DNA from: Castellaniella sp.
Lineage (GTDB): Bacteria > Pseudomonadota > Gammaproteobacteria > Burkholderiales > Burkholderiaceae_B
Reading direction: 5' to 3'
DNA length: 64,000 nucleotides
Assembly (NCBI RefSeq): GCF_004321985.1
Contig: NZ_SCQN01000039.1
Coordinates: 62,001-126,000 of the forward strand
Shown here piece after piece: positions 1 through 8,176 of this stretch. The notes below the pieces were generated by a model that did not search any database, was not told the origin of the DNA, and was given only the letters and a program-made list of their open reading frames with translations. Positions within the stretch are counted from its first letter, which is position 1. Every line of letters begins with the position of its first letter. A program made the position numbers and the translations under genes.

Positions 1-492
1 GGCCGCCAGCCAGGTCATCAGGGCCAGCAGCGCGATGCCCAGCACCAGATGTGTGCTGACCACCAGCGGCATGAGCTTGTGGGTGACTGTCCACGCGCCG
101 AAGGCCCCCTGCAGGCATACCATCGCAAGCAGCGTGGTCGCCAATGCCGGGCCGTGCGCCAGCGCGCGACGGTAGCGCCACGCCAGCACCGTGATCAGGA
201 TGATGAGCGTGCCCAGCGTCGCCCCCGCGTAGCGGTGGATCATCTCCATCCAGGCCTGGAAGACGCTGACCGGCCCATAGGGCATGGCGTGCAGCGCCTG
301 CTGGATGCGGTCGCTGGCGCCCAGCGGGCTGAGGTGCCCGTAGCAGCCGGGCCAGTCCGGGCATCCCAGGCCTGAATCGGTCAGGCGCACGAAGGCACCG
401 AACATGATGAGATCGAGCGTCAGGAACCAGGTCAGGAAGACCAGTTTCCGATAGCGTGGTACAGCGCGGGGCGTTTCAGACAGGCGGGACAC
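1..492 (-). CDS. ctaA: Heme A synthase (Cox15/CtaA), 5' part only
   Basis: Integral membrane enzyme that oxidises the C8 methyl of heme O to make heme A for cytochrome c oxidase. The gene runs off the left edge, so only the N-terminal ~164 residues are seen. They carry the Cox15 signatures RLTDSGLGCPDWPGC and EMIHRYAG (a conserved heme-binding His) and hydrophobic helices. The start is inferred: GTG five bases after the stop of the SCO-like gene, with an AGG upstream; no ATG is available there. It is the last visible gene of the leftward oxidase assembly set. The ORF track omits it because it is open at the edge. Confidence 0.93.
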   Translation of the reverse strand, partial: MSRLSETPRAVPRYRKLVFLTWFLTLDLIMFGAFVRLTDSGLGCPDWPGCYGHLSPLGASDRIQQALHAMPYGPVSVFQAWMEMIHRYAGATLGTLIILITVLAWRYRRALAHGPALATTLLAMVCLQGAFGAWTVTHKLMPLVVSTHLVLGIALLALMTWLAA

Positions 493-497
493 GGGAC

Positions 498-1109
498 TTA
501 TCCTATCCCCGAATTCTTCAGCAGGGTGCGAATGTCGTCGCGGACGCCTTCGGGATCATTGGTGTCCGGGAACTGCATCATCAGGTGGCCAAGTGGGTCG
601 ACGATCCACAGGCGCTGGTCCAGGGCGGCCATCGGGTCCGTGGCGTCGGGAGCCAGCCATGCGGCGAGTGCCTTTGGGTCGGCGCGCAGGATACGGGTGC
701 CGACATAGGCATGGTGGACGACCGGCGCCACGGGGGCGTCATCGGTGACGAACCAGATGCGCTCGAGCCGCATGACATTCTTTCCCTGGCTCGCGTGCGA
801 GTTACGCAGCACGAACAGGCCCTTTACGCAGGTGTCCGGACAAGCGCCCGGTCCGGCGCTGATGAGCAGCCATTTGCCCTTGAGTTGATTCAGATCGTAG
901 GTCTGCCCCTGCTCGTCACGCGCATTGAGGTCGGTGGGGATGGGCCGCTGCGGTTCGATGATCTGGCCGTAGTGGGTCTGGACCGCTGAGCGCAGCCCCA
1001 GCGACGGCACGTAGTAGGCCAGGAACGCCAGGACCACCGGCGCCAGGCAGATGAACAGGATGGCGTAGACCTGGAAGAGGGAACGCCGGCGAGGAGCTGC
1101 AGTGGTCAT
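498..1109 (-). CDS. SCO-like membrane-anchored cytochrome oxidase assembly protein
   Basis: A 203-aa protein with one N-terminal membrane helix (about residues 13-36) and a periplasmic thioredoxin-like domain. The motif CPDTC is a CxxxC as in SCO1/PrrC copper chaperones, and a later His in VDPLGHLM may be the third ligand. By context it probably helps deliver copper to, or reduce, subunit II; direct copper binding is not shown. The ORF track starts it at 1265, but the ATG at 1109 makes a 4-base ATGA overlap with the SURF1 stop and begins just before the membrane helix, so that start is used. It lies between SURF1 and Cox15. Confidence 0.82.
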   Translation of the reverse strand: MTTAAPRRRSLFQVYAILFICLAPVVLAFLAYYVPSLGLRSAVQTHYGQIIEPQRPIPTDLNARDEQGQTYDLNQLKGKWLLISAGPGACPDTCVKGLFVLRNSHASQGKNVMRLERIWFVTDDAPVAPVVHHAYVGTRILRADPKALAAWLAPDATDPMAALDQRLWIVDPLGHLMMQFPDTNDPEGVRDDIRTLLKNSGIG

Positions 1110-1903
1110 GAATTCGTGGTGTCGGTGGATGGCGAAGAGGAGCGGCGCGGCCGCCAGATGCGCCAGGCCATGAAGCCCGCCGCCAGCAATGCAATGGTCG
1201 CGAAACTGAACCATTGTCCCGCATAGTTGTAATTCTGCCTGGCATTGAGCGATGGACCCGGCCATTCCTGGGTGAGTCCCGCGTCGTGGGTGGGATCCTG
1301 TTCCAGCACCACCGGCAGCAGGTTCAGTCCGGTGGCGTGCTGCAGATCCGATAATGCCAGATTCTGGACGCGCGGGGGCTGCCCGTCGGCGGGCGGCCAG
1401 GCGGACGGCAGCGCCGTGTCCAGGTGGCCTGTCAGGCTACCCAGGTCGAACATGCGGGGGACGTGGCCGAGCATGGTGCCCTGGACGGTGATCTCTCCGT
1501 GTGCCGCTTGCAGATCGGGCAGCGGCGCTCGCGTCAGCGGCCGGGCAATCCAGCCCCGCAATACCAGTAGAGCAGTGTGCGGTGCAGCCGTGAGCGCCAG
1601 CGGTGTCGCGACCCAGAATCCCGGCATCCCCTGGAGATTGCGATTGTCGAGGAGTACAGTGAATTGATTGAGCCAGTGACCGCTGGCGGTCGCCGGGTGC
1701 CAGTCGGGACCTTGGCGGTGTTCCGCGTCCAGCGTCATGCGTGGTGCGACCCGGCCTGCTGCGATAGCTGTCGACAGCGCCTCGCGTTCGCCCGCGCGCC
1801 GCAGCTGCCAGCGGCCCGCCTGGATGCAGACGGCGCCCAACAGGATCAGCAGGACGATAGCCACCATGGCTTTGGTGTGCGAGTGGGTCTGTGATTCGGT
1901 CAT
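1106..1903 (-). CDS. SURF1 family cytochrome oxidase assembly protein
   Basis: A 265-aa inner-membrane protein of the Shy1/SURF1 family, which helps insert heme A into subunit I. It has one hydrophobic helix near the N-terminus (MVAIVLLILLGAV), the hallmark GRWQLRRAGER just after it, and a second helix near the C-terminus, the usual two-helix topology with a periplasmic loop. The start at 1903 (MTESQTHSH) was chosen over the longer ORF, whose extra 44 residues are not hydrophobic or family-like. It is translationally coupled to the SCO-like gene and divergent from the small DUF2909 gene. Confidence 0.92.
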   Translation of the reverse strand: MTESQTHSHTKAMVAIVLLILLGAVCIQAGRWQLRRAGEREALSTAIAAGRVAPRMTLDAEHRQGPDWHPATASGHWLNQFTVLLDNRNLQGMPGFWVATPLALTAAPHTALLVLRGWIARPLTRAPLPDLQAAHGEITVQGTMLGHVPRMFDLGSLTGHLDTALPSAWPPADGQPPRVQNLALSDLQHATGLNLLPVVLEQDPTHDAGLTQEWPGPSLNARQNYNYAGQWFSFATIALLAAGFMAWRIWRPRRSSSPSTDTTNS

Positions 1904-1937
1904 GGTGAGTCTGCGGATAGATTTCCAGGGAAAACCC

Positions 1938-2147
1938 ATGAAAATCCTGATTATCGTGATGTTTCTGGCAGTGGTGGCCAGCCTGGCGTCTGCGTTGGTG
2001 TTCCTGATGGATGATCGTGGCGCCAGCGATCGCATGGTTTGGGCGCTGACCTGGAGGGTGGGTTTGTCGGTTCTGCTCGTCCTGTTTCTGCTGCTGGCGC
2101 ACGGCCTGGGGTGGATTGATTCTACCGGGCTGCAGGTGGTGCGTTAG
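1938..2147 (+). CDS. Twin-transmembrane DUF2909 family protein
   Basis: A 69-aa membrane protein with two hydrophobic helices (ILIIVMFLAVVASLASALVF and GLSVLLVLFLLLAHGLGW) separated by a short polar loop. This matches the DUF2909 'twin transmembrane' family that is commonly found between ctaE and SURF1 in betaproteobacteria. The ORF track buries it in a 136-aa ORF. The ATG at 1938 starts exactly at the first helix and leaves 34 bp to the divergent SURF1 start. Its role is unknown; location suggests oxidase biogenesis. Confidence 0.82.
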   Translation: MKILIIVMFLAVVASLASALVFLMDDRGASDRMVWALTWRVGLSVLLVLFLLLAHGLGWIDSTGLQVVR

Positions 2148-2215
2148 GCATCGTCAATACCGTGATGTCCATGGCGGGGCGCACGTGCCGCGGTCGCCCA
2201 AAAAGCCTGAATGGA

Positions 2216-2238
2216 ACGGCCGGCGGTGAGCCGGCCGT
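2216..2238 (-). terminator. Possible terminator after ctaE
   Basis: A 9-bp inverted repeat ACGGCCGGC / GCCGGCCGT with a 5-nt loop lies 28 bp beyond the ctaE stop. Read leftward it is followed by a moderately T-rich tail. It could also be a shared stop signal for the convergent DUF2909 gene. There is no uninterrupted T tract, so confidence is limited. Confidence 0.45.
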
Positions 2239-2265
2239 GGCATGCCTTGCGTCGCTGCCTGTGCG

Positions 2266-3141
2266 CTACATCCAGTAGACGAAGACGTACAGACCCAGCC
2301 ACACGACGTCCACGAAGTGCCAGTACCAGGCGGCACCCTCGAAGCCGAAGTGGTGGGTGGCGGTGAAGTCCCCACGCACAACGCGCCACCAGATGACCGA
2401 CAGCACCGTGGCGCCGATGATGACGTGGAATCCATGGAATCCGGTCAGCATGAAGAACAGTGCGCCGAACGCGCCGGAGGTGAAGCGCAGGTTCAGTTCA
2501 GTATAGGCTTCGTGATATTCGTAGGCCTGACAGGCCACGAAGGCAAAGCCCAGCAGGATCCCCAGCCCCAGCCAGAAGATGGTGCGCGACCGATTGGCGG
2601 CGCGCAGGGCATGGTGGGCAACGGTGACTGCGGCCGCCGAAGACAGCAGCAAGGCCGTGTTGATCGTGGGCAGCCAGAAGGGGCTCACGGTCTTGAACGG
2701 CGCGATGGTGCCTGCCGGTCCCAGATTCGGCCAAGTGCCCGCGAAGCCCGGCCACAGCAGGGTTTGAGAGTCCAGCGTGCTGAGCCAGGGAGTGGAGACC
2801 TCGCGGGTGTACCAGAGCGCGCCGAAGAACGCGGAAAAGAACATGACCTCTGAGAAGATGAACCAGGTCATGCTCCAGCGGTACGAGACATCAATGCGCT
2901 TGCTGTTCAGCCCGCCCTCGGATTCGCCGATGGCATCGCCAAACCAGCCGTACAGCGTGACCAGCATGGAGATGATCCCGGCGATGCACAGGTAGGGGCC
3001 CACGGTGAAGTCGTTGACCCAAAGGGCCGCCCCCAGGAGCGTCGCCAGCATGCTCAGGCTACCCCGGATCGGGTAGATGGAATGCGGCGGGACGTAATAG
3101 TAGGGCGCCTCTGCGGCGCGTGCCATCTGGCCCGTGGTCAT
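2266..3141 (-). CDS. ctaE: Cytochrome c oxidase subunit III
   Basis: Core subunit III (291 aa) of the heme-copper oxidase, with about seven membrane helices. Typical stretches are FIFSEVMFFSAFFGALWYTR and FHGFHVIIGATVLSVIWW, with the C-terminal WYWHFVDVVWLGLYVFVYW. The start at 3141 (MTTGQMARAAEAP) follows a GAGGAGA ribosome-binding site; the upstream ATG pair at 3159 overlaps that site and is less likely. It is the last structural gene of the leftward ctaC-ctaD operon. In most relatives ctaG/cox11 sits just upstream, but here only DUF2970 does. Confidence 0.97.
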   Translation of the reverse strand: MTTGQMARAAEAPYYYVPPHSIYPIRGSLSMLATLLGAALWVNDFTVGPYLCIAGIISMLVTLYGWFGDAIGESEGGLNSKRIDVSYRWSMTWFIFSEVMFFSAFFGALWYTREVSTPWLSTLDSQTLLWPGFAGTWPNLGPAGTIAPFKTVSPFWLPTINTALLLSSAAAVTVAHHALRAANRSRTIFWLGLGILLGFAFVACQAYEYHEAYTELNLRFTSGAFGALFFMLTGFHGFHVIIGATVLSVIWWRVVRGDFTATHHFGFEGAAWYWHFVDVVWLGLYVFVYWM

Positions 3142-3169
3142 AAGTGTTCTCCTCATCATTATTTCAGCA

Positions 3170-3376
3170 CTAGGCCGTCACCAGGTGCACAGCCAACATC
3201 AGCAACAATACGAAAACCAGACCGAGCAGCAGCCCTGCACAGATGACGTGGACCGGGCGGATGTGCGCCAGATCGTCGTCGTGGCCAGCGCGCTTGCGCA
3301 GCCCCAGAAATGCCCAAGCTGCGGTTCGGATCGAGCGCAAAAACGGGCTCGATCTCCTCAAGAACCGATCCCCCAC
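3170..3376 (-). CDS. DUF2970 domain membrane protein
   Basis: A small protein (~68 aa) with the DUF2970 pattern: an amphipathic start, TAAWAFLGLRKRAG, then IRPVHVICAGLLLGLVFVLL and one C-terminal membrane helix. This family regularly sits in betaproteobacterial cytochrome oxidase operons; its function is unknown. No ATG gives the family length. GTG at 3376 (used here, inside the 3' end of the 42-aa gene) or TTG codons a little downstream, near a GAGGAGA site, are the alternatives. The ORF-track start at 3436 lies within the upstream small gene. Confidence 0.72.
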   Translation of the reverse strand: MGDRFLRRSSPFLRSIRTAAWAFLGLRKRAGHDDDLAHIRPVHVICAGLLLGLVFVLLLMLAVHLVTA

Positions 3377-3486
3377 AGATTGGCGCGCACGAAAGTCCAT
3401 ACGATGAGCGCGACCGCAACGAGCGCCAGAAGCCATCCGGTACGGCGATTGCGCCGACGCTGTTCGGGGGTCAATCTAGGGTCCAT
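3358..3486 (-). CDS. 42-aa cytochrome oxidase small assembly protein
   Basis: Too short for the ORF track. It reads MDPRLTPEQRRRNRRTGWLL, then ALVAVALIVWTFVRANLWG and stops: a basic N-terminus followed by a single membrane helix. The ATG overlaps the ctaD stop as ATGA, which is strong evidence for translational coupling and real expression. Short proteins with this Arg-rich start plus one helix occur immediately after ctaD in Burkholderiales and are annotated as oxidase small assembly proteins. They resemble CoxG/CtaG membrane anchors but lack the copper-binding domain. Confidence 0.8.
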   Translation of the reverse strand: MDPRLTPEQRRRNRRTGWLLALVAVALIVWTFVRANLWGIGS

Positions 3487-5117
3487 CAGTGGCTACCCTC
3501 TATCACGAGCGGCGTGCCGTCCAGGTCCGGCGGCGTAACGAAGGTGTGGTAGGGAGCGGGCGAGGGCACTGTCCATTCCAGGCCCTCGGCGCCTTCCCAT
3601 GGGCAGGCCGGCGCCTTGGCACCCTGGCCGCGCACGGCTTTTACGACGATGTAGATGAGCAGCAGCTGCGAGAGCCCAAACCAGAAGGCGCCAATGGTCG
3701 CTATCTGGTGGAAGGTGGTGAACTGCGCGGGGTAGTCGGCGTAGCGACGCGGCATGCCGGCCAGACCCAGGAAGTGCATCGGGAAGAACGCGAGGTTGAA
3801 CGAGAGCATGCTGGACCAGAAGTGAATCTTGCCCAGCCGTTCGTCGTACATGGTGCCGGTCCACTTGGGCATCCAGTAGTAGGCGGCGGCAAACATGCCG
3901 AACAGCGATCCAGCCACCATGACGTAGTGGAAGTGGGCCACGACGTAGTATGTGTCCTGAGCCTGGATGTCGATGGGGGCGGACGCCACGATCAAGCCCG
4001 TGAAGCCGCCGATGACGAACACGAAAATGAAGCCGATGGCGAACAGCATGGGTGTTTCAAAGGAGAGCGAGCCGCGCCATATGGTGGCCGTCCAGTTGAA
4101 GACCTTCACCCCCGTGGGGATGGAAATCAGCATCGTGGCGTACATGAAGAAGAGCTGCGCCGTCACCGGCATGCCCGTCGTGAACATGTGGTGGGCCCAC
4201 ACCAGGAACGACAGGATGCCGATGGCACAGATCGCGTACACCATAGAGGTGTAGCCGAAGAGCTTCTTGCGTGCGAAAGCCGGTATCACGTGCGAGATGA
4301 TCCCGAACGCGGGCAGGATCATGATGTAGACCTCGGGGTGCCCGAAGAACCAGAACACGTGCTGGTACAGCACCGGGTCGCCGCCTGCGGCGGCGTTGAA
4401 GAAGTGGGTGCCGAAGTGGCGGTCGGTCAGCAGCATGGTGACGGCGGCGGCCAGCACCGGCATCACGGCCAGCAGCAGGTAAGCCGTGACCAGCCAGCCC
4501 CAGCAGAACAGCGGCATCTTCATCAGCGACATTTTCGGTGTGCGCATGTTCAGGATGGTGACGATGATGTTGATCGCCCCCATGATGGACGACGCACCCA
4601 GGATGTGGACGGCAAAGATCGCGAAGTCCATGCCTGGACCCATCTGGAGCGACAGGGGCGCGTACATGGTCCAGCCCGCCGCATTGGCGCCGCCCGGCAC
4701 GAAGAACGACGCCGTCATCAGGATGGCGCCCACCGGCAGCAGCCAGAAGCTGAAGTTGTTCATGCGCGCGAAGGCCATGTCGGAGGCCCCGATCTGCAGC
4801 GGAATCATCCAGTTGGCGAAGCCCACGAAGGCCGGCATGATGGCCCCGAAGATCATGATCAGCCCGTGCATGGTGGTGAGCTGATTGAAGAACTGCGGCT
4901 GGAAGAACTGGATGCCCGGTTCGAACAATTCCGTGCGCAGCATGAGTGCCAGCGTGCCGCCCTCGAGCAGCATGCAGAACGAAAAGATCAGGTACATGGT
5001 CCCGATATCTTTGTGGTTCGTGGCAAACACCCACCGGCGCCACCCGTGCGGGATGGCGTGGGCGTGTTCTTCGTGCCCCACGTGGGGTGGGATGTGGTCA
5101 ACTGCAACGCTGCTCAT
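3486..5117 (-). CDS. ctaD: Cytochrome c oxidase subunit I
   Basis: Catalytic heme-copper subunit (543 aa, ~12 membrane helices). It shows the cross-linked His-Tyr motif GHPEVYI, the CuB His pair in HHMFTTGM, and the heme-ligand region AHFHYVMVAGSLFG. This is an A-family (aa3-type) oxidase by subunit set and motifs. The start MSSVAVDHIPPHVG follows AGGAGG-like sequence and lies 72 bp downstream of the ctaC stop. The stop overlaps the next small gene. A 720-aa ORF on the opposite strand is a coding shadow. Confidence 0.98.
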   Translation of the reverse strand: MSSVAVDHIPPHVGHEEHAHAIPHGWRRWVFATNHKDIGTMYLIFSFCMLLEGGTLALMLRTELFEPGIQFFQPQFFNQLTTMHGLIMIFGAIMPAFVGFANWMIPLQIGASDMAFARMNNFSFWLLPVGAILMTASFFVPGGANAAGWTMYAPLSLQMGPGMDFAIFAVHILGASSIMGAINIIVTILNMRTPKMSLMKMPLFCWGWLVTAYLLLAVMPVLAAAVTMLLTDRHFGTHFFNAAAGGDPVLYQHVFWFFGHPEVYIMILPAFGIISHVIPAFARKKLFGYTSMVYAICAIGILSFLVWAHHMFTTGMPVTAQLFFMYATMLISIPTGVKVFNWTATIWRGSLSFETPMLFAIGFIFVFVIGGFTGLIVASAPIDIQAQDTYYVVAHFHYVMVAGSLFGMFAAAYYWMPKWTGTMYDERLGKIHFWSSMLSFNLAFFPMHFLGLAGMPRRYADYPAQFTTFHQIATIGAFWFGLSQLLLIYIVVKAVRGQGAKAPACPWEGAEGLEWTVPSPAPYHTFVTPPDLDGTPLVIEGSH

Positions 5118-5189
5118 GACTGCCTCCTTCCTGGGTCGTGCCGCCTGTCGGCGGCGCGAGGAAATATCGTATTGGGTTCGTGGCCGAAA

Positions 5190-6359
5190 TCAGTGGGATC
5201 CGCGCAAGGCCAGCACGTCCTTGGGCTGCACGACCGGGTCGGGGCCCTTGCCGGCGTTGTCCCAGGCGTTGCGGGTATAGGTGATGACGGCTGCCAGCTG
5301 GGTATCCGAGAGCTGGTCGCGGAATGCCGGCATGGCGGTTCCCGGGTGACCGTTGAGCTCAGTCAGGATCTGGCCTTTCATGGGTGCCAGCACGAACTTG
5401 GTGTTGCCGTTCAACGCCGGGAAGGTCCCCGGGATCCCCATCCCGTTGGCCTGGTGACAGGCGACACAGGTGGTGGTGAAGACGTCTTTGCCCTTGGCGA
5501 TGAGCTCTTCCTTGGTCCAGGTCTTGTTCGGGTCTTCGGTGGCGGCAGCCATCGTGGACTTTTCCTGCTTGACCCACTTTGCGTAGTCTTCCGCGGACTT
5601 GACCTCGACGACGATTGGCATGTAGGCGTGGTTCTTGCCGCAGAGTTCTGAACATTGGCCGCGATAGGTACCCGTCTTTTCAGCCCGGAACCAGGTATCG
5701 CGCAGATATCCAGGGATCGCGTCCTGCTTGACGCCGAAATCAGGGACGGCCCATGAGTGGATCACGTCTTCAGCCGTGACCACGATCCGGACTTTCTTGT
5801 TGACCGGCACCACCAGCGGATGGTCGACTTCCATCAGGTAGGTGTTGCTCTTGGGGGCCAGGTTGTTGATCTGAGCCTCCGGTGTCGACAGATTGGACAG
5901 GAAGTGCACGCCCGCCGCCGGCCCGTCGAGATATTCGTAGCCCCATTTCCATTGGTAGCCGGTGACCTTCACGGTCAGGTCCGCGCTGCTGGTGTCTTTC
6001 ATGGCCACCACCGTGCGCGTCGACGGAATGGCCATACTGACAATGATGAGGAAAGGTACGACGGTCCAGGTCAGTTCGACCGTCATGTTTTCGTCGAACT
6101 TCGCGGCCTTGTGGCCCTTCGACTTGCGGTGCATGACGATGGAGTAGAACATCGTGCCGAACACGCCGATGAAAATGATCGTACAGATGATCATGATCAT
6201 CCAGTTCAGATCGTAGATATCGTGCGCAATCGGCGTGACGCCGAAGGGGAGGTTGAGTTGATCCACCCCCGGCCCGCCCGGCATGTCCTTTACTTCGGCG
6301 CCGGCAAGAGCCGCCCACGACAGTGCGACCATGCCCAACAACCCTCTGACCATCTTCAT
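5190..6359 (-). CDS. ctaC: Cytochrome c oxidase subunit II with fused cytochrome c domain
   Basis: A 389-aa subunit II. In order: signal peptide (1-20), two membrane helices (about 54-76 and 97-113), the CuA cupredoxin domain with ligands His201 and CSELCGKNH (about 236-244) and a later Met, then a C-terminal cytochrome c domain with CVACH (298-302) and a distal Met in GTAMPAF. Such caa3-like fusions let the oxidase carry its own electron donor. The start at 6359 is preceded by AGAGGGA; the ORF-track N-terminal extension of 35 residues is not signal-like. First gene of the operon. Confidence 0.97.
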   Translation of the reverse strand: MKMVRGLLGMVALSWAALAGAEVKDMPGGPGVDQLNLPFGVTPIAHDIYDLNWMIMIICTIIFIGVFGTMFYSIVMHRKSKGHKAAKFDENMTVELTWTVVPFLIIVSMAIPSTRTVVAMKDTSSADLTVKVTGYQWKWGYEYLDGPAAGVHFLSNLSTPEAQINNLAPKSNTYLMEVDHPLVVPVNKKVRIVVTAEDVIHSWAVPDFGVKQDAIPGYLRDTWFRAEKTGTYRGQCSELCGKNHAYMPIVVEVKSAEDYAKWVKQEKSTMAAATEDPNKTWTKEELIAKGKDVFTTTCVACHQANGMGIPGTFPALNGNTKFVLAPMKGQILTELNGHPGTAMPAFRDQLSDTQLAAVITYTRNAWDNAGKGPDPVVQPKDVLALRGSH

Positions 6360-6514
6360 GCTGTCCCTCTGGTTATAGTGTGTCTCTGGCGGCGGGTTGG
6401 CTTTCGTCGGACAGCGGCGAAAGGGCGACGAGCCCAGGGCACACATCATCAGATCATCAGGCATTCGAGCGGGCGTTGGCGCCCGTGCCTGAGATTTCCT
6501 TATAAGCAGAGGGG

Positions 6515-6542
6515 ATTATAGCGAAGGGACCCGCCTTGTACA
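6515..6542 (-). promoter_or_regulatory. Candidate promoter of the ctaC-ctaD-ctaE operon
   Basis: On the minus strand TGTACA (-35 like, 4 of 6) is followed after 16 bp by a perfect TATAAT, about 155 bp before the ctaC ATG. The 258-bp divergent region between ctaC and the Nudix gene holds no other gene. The long leader could contain further control sites; none was recognised. Confidence 0.55.
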
Positions 6543-6617
6543 GGCTGGCCAGACGCCCATTTGCAGGCTCTTCCGGGTTTTTACCAATCCCCTGTGGGCT
6601 TCCACTACAATCTTCCG

Positions 6618-7460
6618 ATGGATTCAATCACTGCCGCATTCGCTCTTGACGACGTGCTCGCGCGCAGCGCACGCCTGGTGCGCCGCGCACAGCAGCTCCC
6701 GCCGGCAGGCGCCCGGCCCGTGACGATTTCAGGCCGCGTCGGGGGCTGGATTGCGCCGCGTGCACTCGAGGCCATCCGGGCGTTGCCGGGCGTGGATGTG
6801 GAAGACGAAGCCGTTCACATCCGCGCTGTTTCGACCCGTGGGCTGGGGCTGGAGGCCGTGCTGCAGGGTGTGGCGCAAACGCTGCAGGAGGCCGGTTGCA
6901 TTCGCTCCTGGCGCGACGAGCGGGTGGACGTGGTGGCCGAGGGCCGCTGCTTTTCGCGGATCGAGCGCGGCGCTACGCGGCCGCTGGGGCTGCTCACGCA
7001 GGCCGTGCATCTGAATGCCTGGGCGCCGGACGGGCGGCTGTGGGTGGCCCGCCGTTCGCTCACCAAGCCGACCGACCCGGGGTTGTGGGATACGCTCTCC
7101 GGTGGGTTGGTCGCGGCCGGCGAAGACCCGGAGATGGCGCTGCTGCGCGAGACTCACGAAGAGGCCGGCCTGCCGGCCGTGGCGCTCGCAGCCCATGCGC
7201 CGTTGCGCACCGTGGTGCGGATGCACCGCCGGCTGCCCGATGGCTATCAGGTCGAGAACGTGCTGGTCAGCGACTGTGTGCTGGACCCGGGGACGGTTCC
7301 CAGGAACCTGGATGGAGAGGTCATGGAATTCCGGTGCGTGGCGGCCGCGCCGCTGCAGGAACTGCTGGCCCAGGGCGCGTTCACCCTTGAGGCCGAGATC
7401 TGTGTTCTCGACTCGCTGCGTCGCCGGCTTCAGATCCCCTCTGCGGCCGTTTCCCGCTAG
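6618..7460 (+). CDS. Nudix hydrolase with DUF4743 N-terminal domain
   Basis: A 280-aa protein with an N-terminal DUF4743-like region (to about residue 115) and a Nudix domain. The Nudix box GLVAAGEDPEMALLRETHEE followed by AGL fits GX5EX7REUXEEXGU, so it should hydrolyse a nucleoside-diphosphate-linked substrate with Mg2+. The two-domain layout resembles plant/yeast thiamine-diphosphate or NADH-type Nudix proteins; the substrate cannot be told. Start ATG 6618 (MDSITAAFALDD) is preferred to the ORF start at 6561. A TACAAT hexamer ends only 6 nt before the ATG, so the transcript may be nearly leaderless. Confidence 0.88.
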   Translation: MDSITAAFALDDVLARSARLVRRAQQLPPAGARPVTISGRVGGWIAPRALEAIRALPGVDVEDEAVHIRAVSTRGLGLEAVLQGVAQTLQEAGCIRSWRDERVDVVAEGRCFSRIERGATRPLGLLTQAVHLNAWAPDGRLWVARRSLTKPTDPGLWDTLSGGLVAAGEDPEMALLRETHEEAGLPAVALAAHAPLRTVVRMHRRLPDGYQVENVLVSDCVLDPGTVPRNLDGEVMEFRCVAAAPLQELLAQGAFTLEAEICVLDSLRRRLQIPSAAVSR

Positions 7461-7504
7461 ACTTCTTCTATCGTGCCGGCATGGTGCCGGCGGAGGCGCT
7501 TCCC

Positions 7505-8101
7505 ATGGCACAAGACAAGACCAATCCATTCGTGTTGCCCGGTTTTGGACAAAAGGGCGATGCCGCTCAGAACCCGCTGTTCGCGGGACTGGAAATGATG
7601 CGCCAGGCCTGGCAGAACATGGCGGGCGCCGGACATATGGATGCGGCCCTGATGCCGCCGCTGTCGCTTGAAGAGCTCGACCGCCGCATCCGCGAACTGC
7701 AGACGGTGCAGAACTGGCTGCAGCTCAACGCCACCATGCTGGCGAACACCATCCAGGGTCTGGAGATCCAGCGCAGTACGGTGAGGACGCTGAACTCCCT
7801 GGCCGGTCGGGGGCTGGCAGGTGCGGCGGCGGCGACCGATGCATCGGCCGGTGCCGGCGGGTCCGACTACACACAGGCGGCTGAAGACTGGTGGAAGCTG
7901 GTCCGCGAGCAGTTCGATGGCCTGGCGGCAGCCACTACGGCCAGCCTCCAGGGGGTGGCCGACGCGGCCAAGACTGCCTCGCAACCGGATCCCAGTCAGC
8001 AGGCCGCCGAAGGCAAGGCCTCTTCCTCCCGCAAGAAGACCTCGACCGGTACTCCGGCCAAGCGAACTCCCCGCCCGGCCGCCCGCAAGCCGCGCGCCTG
8101 A
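7505..8101 (+). CDS. phaM: PhaM-type polyhydroxybutyrate granule-associated protein
   Basis: A 198-aa protein. The central region LSLEELDRRIRELQTVQNWL and the helix that follows match PhaM of Ralstonia, which activates PHB synthase and links granules to the nucleoid. The C-terminus is a Lys/Ala/Pro-rich, histone-H1-like tail (SSRKKTSTGTPAKRTPRP), suited to DNA binding. The start at 7505 has GGAGG upstream and replaces the ORF-track start at 7481. The acetyl-CoA acyltransferase later in the window could supply thiolase activity, but no PHB synthase is present here. Identification rests on pattern, not alignment. Confidence 0.78.
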   Translation: MAQDKTNPFVLPGFGQKGDAAQNPLFAGLEMMRQAWQNMAGAGHMDAALMPPLSLEELDRRIRELQTVQNWLQLNATMLANTIQGLEIQRSTVRTLNSLAGRGLAGAAAATDASAGAGGSDYTQAAEDWWKLVREQFDGLAAATTASLQGVADAAKTASQPDPSQQAAEGKASSSRKKTSTGTPAKRTPRPAARKPRA

Positions 8102-8176
8102 TCCTGCTGCCGTCTGCGCGGTTGCCCGGTGGCCCGCGCGGGCGGCGTCTTACCGCCACTTTGTCGTGACCCTTTC

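Noticed and set aside
3489-5651. 720-aa rightward ORF opposite ctaD/ctaC
   Set aside because: Low-complexity His/Arg/Gly-rich translation, antisense to two certain oxidase genes; an effect of high GC at third positions.
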